From positions 1-26,930 of the forward strand of contig CAMJLI010000010.1 in assembly GCA_946406585.1 (NCBI GenBank): DNA of 26,930 nucleotides, given 5' to 3'. This DNA is from an uncultured Prevotellaceae bacterium. GTDB lineage: Bacteria; Bacteroidota; Bacteroidia; Bacteroidales; Bacteroidaceae. Each line of letters begins with the position of its first letter. Position 1 is the stretch's first letter. A model generated the notes under the pieces. That model did no database searches and was not told the DNA's origin. It was given only the letters and a program-made list of their open reading frames with translations. The position numbers and the translations under genes were made by a program. Shown here piece by piece: positions 22,375-26,930 of the stretch.

Positions 22375-24477
22375 ATGAAGAAAACAATACTGACAGCAAC
22401 ACTGCTGACCATTACCAACTTATGCATGGCACAAAGCATTCACTATCCCACAACACCAAAAGACGACACCATAGACGAATACTTCGGAGTGAAAGTGGCA
22501 GACCCCTACAGATGGCTTGAGAACGACACCAGCAAGCAAACTACGGAATGGGTGGAAGCAGAGAATGCCGTGACATCGGCTTACCTGAAGACCATTTCGA
22601 TACGCCCCAAACTGCAAGAACGCTTGAAACAAGTGTCAAACTACGAAAAGGTGGGCCGCCCATTCAAGCGCCAAGGGAAATGGTATTTTTACAAAAACGA
22701 CGGGTTGCAGAACCAAAGCGTGCTCTACGAGATGGACCAGCCAGGAGGTTCACCACGTGTTTTTCTCGACCCCAACAAACTTAGCGACGACGGCACCGTG
22801 GCATTGAAAGGCGTGTATTTCTCTAACAACGGGAAATATGCGGCATACAGCATCTCACGCAGCGGTTCCGACTGGCAGGAATTCTATGTCATAGACAAAC
22901 AAACTGGACGTCTGCTGGACGACCATATCAAATGGGCCAAGTTCTCTGGTGCATCATGGCATGGCGATGGCTTCTATTACAGTGCATACGACTCACCAGA
23001 AGAAGGCAAGGAGTTCTCAAACGTAAACGAGGGACACAAGGTATATTACCATCGCATAGGAACACCACAGCAAAAAGACCAGCTCATCTTCATGAACCCT
23101 ACGTGCCCACAGCGTTTCTATGACATAGAAGTGAACGAGGAAGAGACGATGATGTTTCTTTCTGAATCAGGAGCCGGCTCTGGCAACAACCTATACGTTC
23201 GCGACCTTCGAGTGCCTGGGTCACAGTTCATCCAGATGACATCCGACATGGACTACACTTACCTGCCCATGGAAACCATAGGCGACAAGATATACCTGCT
23301 CACCAACTACGATGCCCCGAAGTCGAGGGTGATGGTAGCCGAACTGCACTCCCCGGGCATAAACAACTGGAAGACGTTGGTAGGCGAAGCCGATGGCGTG
23401 CTTGAAGGCTTGTGCGTGGTAGACGGGCGCATGCTGCTCACCTACAGCAAGGATGCATCCACGCATGCATACGTCTACACCCTCGAAGGACAGCAAGTGC
23501 GTGAAATCAAGCTACCCTCTGTGGGCAGCGCCTCGTTTGGCGGAAGGAAAGACGAGAAAGACTGTTTTTACACCTTTGAGTCGTTCACCGTGCCAGGGTC
23601 GGTATACCGTTACGACATTGACAATGATGCAAGCACATTATACACCTCTCCCAAAGTCAGTTTCAAGTTGGGTGATTTTGTCAGCGAGCAAGTATTCTTC
23701 ACAAGCAAGGACGGCACAAGGATACCAATGTTCCTCACCTACAAGAAAGGCATGAAACAAAACGGCAAGAACCCGGTGCTTGTATATGGCTATGGCGGTT
23801 TCAACATTGGCCTCACACCCTACTTCTCAGCCCTCCGCATCCCCTTCCTCGAGAAAGGCGGCATCTATGCGATGGTGAACCTCCGTGGCGGCAACGAATA
23901 TGGTGAAGAATGGCATCTTGCCGGCACCAAGATGAACAAACAGAACGTTTTCGACGATTTCATAAGTGCCGCCGAATGGCTCATTGCAAACAAATACACC
24001 AACAACAAGAAAGTAGCCATCCAAGGAGGTTCTAACGGTGGCCTGCTTGTGGGAGCCTGCATGACCCAGCGCCCCGACCTCTTCCGTGTAGCCATCCCCC
24101 AAGTGGGAGTGATGGACATGCTCAGATACCATCTGTTCACCATCGGATGGAACTGGGCACCCGACTATGGCACAAGCTCCGACAGCCGAGAGATGTTTGA
24201 ATACCTTAGAGGCTATTCTCCCCTCCACAACCTTCGCAAGGGGACATCTTATCCTGCCACGCTTGTCACCACTGCCGACCACGACGACCGCGTGGTGCCT
24301 GCACACTCCTTCAAATTTGCCGCCACGCTTCAAGAATGCAACGACGGTCCCAACCCAGTGCTCATCCGCATCGACACCAAGGCGGGGCATGGAGGCGGCA
24401 AGCCCATGAGCAAGGTCATTGAAGAACAAGCCGACATCTACGGCTTCATAATGCACAACTTGGGCATGAAGTGGTGA
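22375..24477 (+). CDS. Secreted prolyl oligopeptidase (peptidase family S9A)
   Basis: Serine peptidase that cuts short peptides after proline. The 700-residue protein has a signal peptide (1-20, LCMAQ), so it acts in the periplasm or outside, unlike the cytosolic mammalian enzyme. It starts with YPTTPKDDTIDEYFGVKVADPYRWLEND, has a seven-bladed propeller in the middle, and ends in the alpha/beta-hydrolase domain. The catalytic triad is complete: S553 in GGSNGG, D637 in DHDDRVVP and H672 in AGHGGG, at nearly the same positions as in porcine enzyme (554, 641, 680). R639 matches the substrate-binding arginine. The gene stands alone and converges on the next one; its end is followed by a strong inverted repeat without a T run. 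A role in peptide feeding is inferred. Confidence 0.96.
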   Translation: MKKTILTATLLTITNLCMAQSIHYPTTPKDDTIDEYFGVKVADPYRWLENDTSKQTTEWVEAENAVTSAYLKTISIRPKLQERLKQVSNYEKVGRPFKRQGKWYFYKNDGLQNQSVLYEMDQPGGSPRVFLDPNKLSDDGTVALKGVYFSNNGKYAAYSISRSGSDWQEFYVIDKQTGRLLDDHIKWAKFSGASWHGDGFYYSAYDSPEEGKEFSNVNEGHKVYYHRIGTPQQKDQLIFMNPTCPQRFYDIEVNEEETMMFLSESGAGSGNNLYVRDLRVPGSQFIQMTSDMDYTYLPMETIGDKIYLLTNYDAPKSRVMVAELHSPGINNWKTLVGEADGVLEGLCVVDGRMLLTYSKDASTHAYVYTLEGQQVREIKLPSVGSASFGGRKDEKDCFYTFESFTVPGSVYRYDIDNDASTLYTSPKVSFKLGDFVSEQVFFTSKDGTRIPMFLTYKKGMKQNGKNPVLVYGYGGFNIGLTPYFSALRIPFLEKGGIYAMVNLRGGNEYGEEWHLAGTKMNKQNVFDDFISAAEWLIANKYTNNKKVAIQGGSNGGLLVGACMTQRPDLFRVAIPQVGVMDMLRYHLFTIGWNWAPDYGTSSDSREMFEYLRGYSPLHNLRKGTSYPATLVTTADHDDRVVPAHSFKFAATLQECNDGPNPVLIRIDTKAGHGGGKPMSKVIEEQADIYGFIMHNLGMKW

Positions 24478-24490
24478 ATGTCATGTCATT

Positions 24491-24528
24491 CGAAGCTCTT
24501 GCCAAAGCCTCAGTTGGCAAGAGCTTCG
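24491..24528. repeat. Perfect 15-bp inverted repeat between converging genes
   Basis: CGAAGCTCTTGCCAA (24491-24505) pairs with TTGGCAAGAGCTTCG (24514-24528) around an 8-nt loop. The right arm is coding: it holds the last codons (E-A-L-A-N) of the minus-strand gene. Neither side has a T run, so it is not a textbook terminator, though it may stop or stabilise both converging transcripts. Confidence 0.8.
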
Positions 24529-25820
24529 ATGAGCACTCCCTGATTGGAGCGCAACTTCATGGTATAGGTCCCATTTGACTTTTTCTTCAGCTTGACGTCG
24601 CCATTGGCGCCATGTGCCAATATTCGTCGCCCATCAGCCTTGAAGGTTATGGTGTGGTTTTTGTTTCGGTTGTCGTATGGATCGTCGGCAGTGCATACGA
24701 AAACGGCTCTATTGTTGCCGCCGTCTCGAGCCACCATCGTGCCCACCACCAATGGAGAGCCGTCTTTTGCCTTCAAGCCAGAGAACACGCCATTGGAGAG
24801 TGACGACTCTGATTTCTGGCGCACACCTTCAAGCCATCTTGTGCCTCCAAACGAAACGAAATCAGTCCTTGTTCTTTTGTACTTCATGTATGGCACGCCC
24901 AAATTGTGTATCTCTGCATTCACCCTTTTGAGCTTGTCATATTGCTGTGTCTTGTTTCCTTTCTTGTCCAGGACATTATTGTGCCACCACCCAGCCGTGT
25001 AGCATCCCCAGAGGATGCTTTCCACCCCGAAAGCCATTGCCGTGAATGCTTGGAAGCGGAGTTGGTTCTCTGTTATCCACTTTTTCTCGTCGTTGGAGTT
25101 CACTTGCAGCACTATCCACACACTGCGCTTTGCTTGTAGACACGCATCAGCCACCATTCGCAGGTTCTCGTATGCCTGAGGCACATTGACCGAGTATAAA
25201 TAGAAATCATAGCACAAGTAATCTGCCGGCACATTCTTCAGATATTGTGCGATATGTTCCTGATAAGTGGCTGTGCCAAGCTGGTTTACTTTCTTCTCCT
25301 TGGTATTCTGAGCCACGGACGCATAATTGGGATAAAGGTTGAGGAACGGGAACTGGTTGGGGAAGAGAGTGTCCACCTTTTTATAAACCTCTCCAATATG
25401 GGGGAAATCAAGAGCCGAAGGTTCATCGCCTATGTCAATGCCCCAAATGGCAGGATGGTCCTTGAATCTTGCCGCCGCCTTCTCGTAAGAACTGATGGGG
25501 TTTTTCTTCTTCATTTGTCCGGCGCTTTCACCTTCTCCTCCCCACCATCCAGGCACCACCCCATTGACCACGGCGCCAATATGGTATTTTTGGAAGAGGT
25601 CGAGCATTTTCCTGTCGTAGGATATCCAAGTCATGAAATCAATACCGCAGTCGGCCACATCCTTCACATGTTGTTCAGAACGTGCGTATGCTTGCAGGAT
25701 GTATGCACCGATGTTCAGCCGCGACCGGTCCATGCGGCTCTTGGCAGGTGGATTTTGCGCCATGCTGTCGTCCATCGCAAACAATGACATGATGACGAGT
25801 AGTAAAAGCATTCTTTTCAT
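24510..25820 (-). CDS. Secreted TIM-barrel glycoside-hydrolase-like protein
   Basis: Exported protein of 436 residues with a signal peptide (1-22, DDSMAQ). Residues about 35-330 look like a (beta/alpha)8 barrel of the GH42/clan-A kind. IDIGDEPSALDF (128-139) has E133 where clan-A enzymes carry the acid/base glutamate, and the barrel strands include FMTWISYD, LCYDFYLYS and ILWGCYTAGWW. The C-terminal 90 residues form a beta-sandwich (NHTITFKADG ... MKLRSNQGVLIEAL) as seen in trailing domains of such hydrolases. I cannot place the nucleophile with confidence, and the family number is not certain. The frame extends upstream to 25883, but ATG 25820 gives the signal peptide. It is transcribed alone; no SusCD or sugar gene is beside it. 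Confidence 0.75.
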   Translation of the reverse strand: MKRMLLLLVIMSLFAMDDSMAQNPPAKSRMDRSRLNIGAYILQAYARSEQHVKDVADCGIDFMTWISYDRKMLDLFQKYHIGAVVNGVVPGWWGGEGESAGQMKKKNPISSYEKAAARFKDHPAIWGIDIGDEPSALDFPHIGEVYKKVDTLFPNQFPFLNLYPNYASVAQNTKEKKVNQLGTATYQEHIAQYLKNVPADYLCYDFYLYSVNVPQAYENLRMVADACLQAKRSVWIVLQVNSNDEKKWITENQLRFQAFTAMAFGVESILWGCYTAGWWHNNVLDKKGNKTQQYDKLKRVNAEIHNLGVPYMKYKRTRTDFVSFGGTRWLEGVRQKSESSLSNGVFSGLKAKDGSPLVVGTMVARDGGNNRAVFVCTADDPYDNRNKNHTITFKADGRRILAHGANGDVKLKKKSNGTYTMKLRSNQGVLIEALAN

Positions 25821-26101
25821 AAAACTGGCATTTATTAAGTTCCGCAAACTCAAAACAATTGAAATGAGGGTATAAAGATACAAACATTTTCTCAGAGATT
25901 GGCAAGTTCTTCAAGGAAAATAAAGCCACAATAGCAATGAACACGGCTATGAACATGATAAACTCTCTTCAAATGTATACAACAGATAAAAAGTGCTAAT
26001 TTCAAACACTTGGCGCGAAAAATAACATGGCAAAGACACTTAATTAGGGAAAAATGCCTATCTTCGCAGATGGAAAGGAAACTAAAGGAAAAATTCTCAG
26101 C

Positions 26102-26930
26102 ATGGCACCACTGAAACGACTGCCCTACGGAGTGTCGGACTTCAAGCAACTGCGCAACGAGGGAAAATACTTTGTAGACAAAACAATCTACATAAAGAAG
26201 ATGGAAGAGACAGACAATTTTCTCTTCCTGATACGCCCACGCAGGTTCGGAAAGAGCGTCTTTCTGAGCATGATACGCGCATATTACGACATCAACGAAC
26301 GCGACAAATTCCAAGAGCTGTTCCAAGGATTGTGGATTGCCGACAACCCCACAACCGAGAGGGGAACATTCCAAGTGATGTACTTCGACTTTTCACAAGT
26401 TAGCGGTGCATCGAAGGAACTGAACAACAGTTTCAACGAGTATTGCTGCAAGATGCTCGACTTCTTTGCTAAAGACTACGCAAAATACTATCCCGAGGAG
26501 TTCCTTCCCGACGTACTGGCGGAAAAGTCGGCTTATGGAAAGCTCATATACATACGAGAGTCGGCAAGAAGAATAGACGCGAAACTATATCTCATCATCG
26601 ACGAGTACGACAACTTCACAAACACCGTGCTCAACGAGGAGGGAGAAGATATCTACCATGCGCTGACGCACGCCTCTGGCTTCTACCGAGACGTGTTCAA
26701 ACTCTACAAGACCTCTTTTGCCAGAATACTCATGATGGGAGTCTCACCCGTCACCATGGACGACCTCACGTCGGGATTCAACATCGCATCCAACATCTCA
26801 CTCAGGGCGGAGTTCAACCTCATGCTCGGGTTCTCAGAAGAGGATGTGCGCCAGATGATACGCTACTACAAGGCTGAGGGGATGCTCGACGGGAAGGACG
26901 AGGAAACACTGTTGGACGAGATGCGCCCGT
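26102..26930 (+). CDS. AAA-ATPase-like / PD-(D/E)XK family protein, 3' end beyond the window
   Basis: First 276 codons of a gene cut by the window edge. The opening LPYGVSDFKQLRNEGKYFVDKT (7-27) and the modified P-loop RPRRFGKS (45-52) are hallmarks of the large Bacteroidetes family with an AAA-ATPase_like N-terminal domain (PF09820 type). LIIDEYDN (164-171) is the Walker B segment, and GVSPVTMDDLTSGFN (213-227) is also typical. Complete members have about 500-580 residues and end in a PD-(D/E)XK nuclease-like domain, which is not in view. These genes occur in many scattered copies per genome; the function is unknown. ATG 26102 was chosen because the protein start matches family members; a TATCTTCG box about 45 nt upstream resembles a -7 element. 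Confidence 0.88.
   Translation, partial: MAPLKRLPYGVSDFKQLRNEGKYFVDKTIYIKKMEETDNFLFLIRPRRFGKSVFLSMIRAYYDINERDKFQELFQGLWIADNPTTERGTFQVMYFDFSQVSGASKELNNSFNEYCCKMLDFFAKDYAKYYPEEFLPDVLAEKSAYGKLIYIRESARRIDAKLYLIIDEYDNFTNTVLNEEGEDIYHALTHASGFYRDVFKLYKTSFARILMMGVSPVTMDDLTSGFNIASNISLRAEFNLMLGFSEEDVRQMIRYYKAEGMLDGKDEETLLDEMRP

Noticed and set aside
23827..24456. 209-codon open frame on the minus strand
   Set aside because: Antisense to the catalytic domain of the prolyl oligopeptidase, whose triad residues are encoded on the other strand.
25892..26374. 160-codon open frame on the minus strand
   Set aside because: Overlaps the P-loop part of the AAA-ATPase-like gene on the opposite strand and has a Cys/His/Phe-rich shadow composition.
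1..26930. Insertion sequences, phage genes, CRISPR arrays, tRNA or rRNA
   Set aside because: No transposase, integrase, evenly spaced short repeats with spacers, or recognisable RNA gene was seen on either strand.

Overview
The window reads as the chromosome of a Bacteroidales bacterium, most likely Prevotella/Segatella-like. Evidence: a SusC/SusD outer-membrane pair, several lipoproteins with the acidic post-cysteine surface-export signal, a BspA-type (DUF285) repeat protein with a dockerin-like module, few clear Shine-Dalgarno sites, and several promoters of the Bacteroidetes form TTTG-(19-20 nt)-TAnnTTTG. I see no rRNA, tRNA, CRISPR array, transposase or phage gene. The species is not determined.

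Layout. (1) 0.1-1.9 kb, plus strand: phenylacetate-CoA ligase plus a tandem-ACT protein, closed by a strong terminator. (2) 2.0-3.9 kb, minus strand: a housekeeping operon yraN-birA-pyrH. (3) 4.1-4.6 kb: tadA. (4) 4.7-11 kb, minus strand: a four-gene outer-membrane import operon, susC - susD - Ig-like lipoprotein (DUF5012-like) - small lipoprotein, with no sugar-cleaving enzyme attached. Its gene order recalls the BT2264-BT2261 complex of Bacteroides thetaiotaomicron. (5) 11.1-12.4 kb: a secreted CarboxypepD_reg-like protein. (6) 12.6-14.3 kb: a DUF3298 lipoprotein and a TrmH/SpoU RNA methyltransferase. (7) 14.4-15.9 kb, minus strand: a two-gene redox operon, thioredoxin-type glutathione peroxidase followed by thioredoxin reductase. 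(8) 16.2-22 kb: an accessory, secreted-protein region with a 1190-residue BspA-like mosaic protein, two related small lipoproteins, and a divergently placed secreted protein ending in a single dockerin-type F-hand. (9) 22.4-25.8 kb: a secreted prolyl oligopeptidase converging on a secreted TIM-barrel glycoside-hydrolase-like protein. (10) 26.1 kb to the end: the 5' part of an AAA-ATPase-like/PD-(D/E)XK family gene, cut by the window edge.

How parts may work together. The import operon and the prolyl oligopeptidase are both compatible with peptide use, but they are about 11.5 kb apart and not co-transcribed. The peroxidase keeps both cysteines (C36, C82) of thioredoxin-dependent enzymes, and the reductase gene follows it by 15 nt, so they probably form one peroxide-reducing chain through thioredoxin. 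The least explained area is 16-22 kb: a repeat-built surface protein carrying cohesin-like folds and a two-F-hand dockerin, next to a protein with only one F-hand of the same type.
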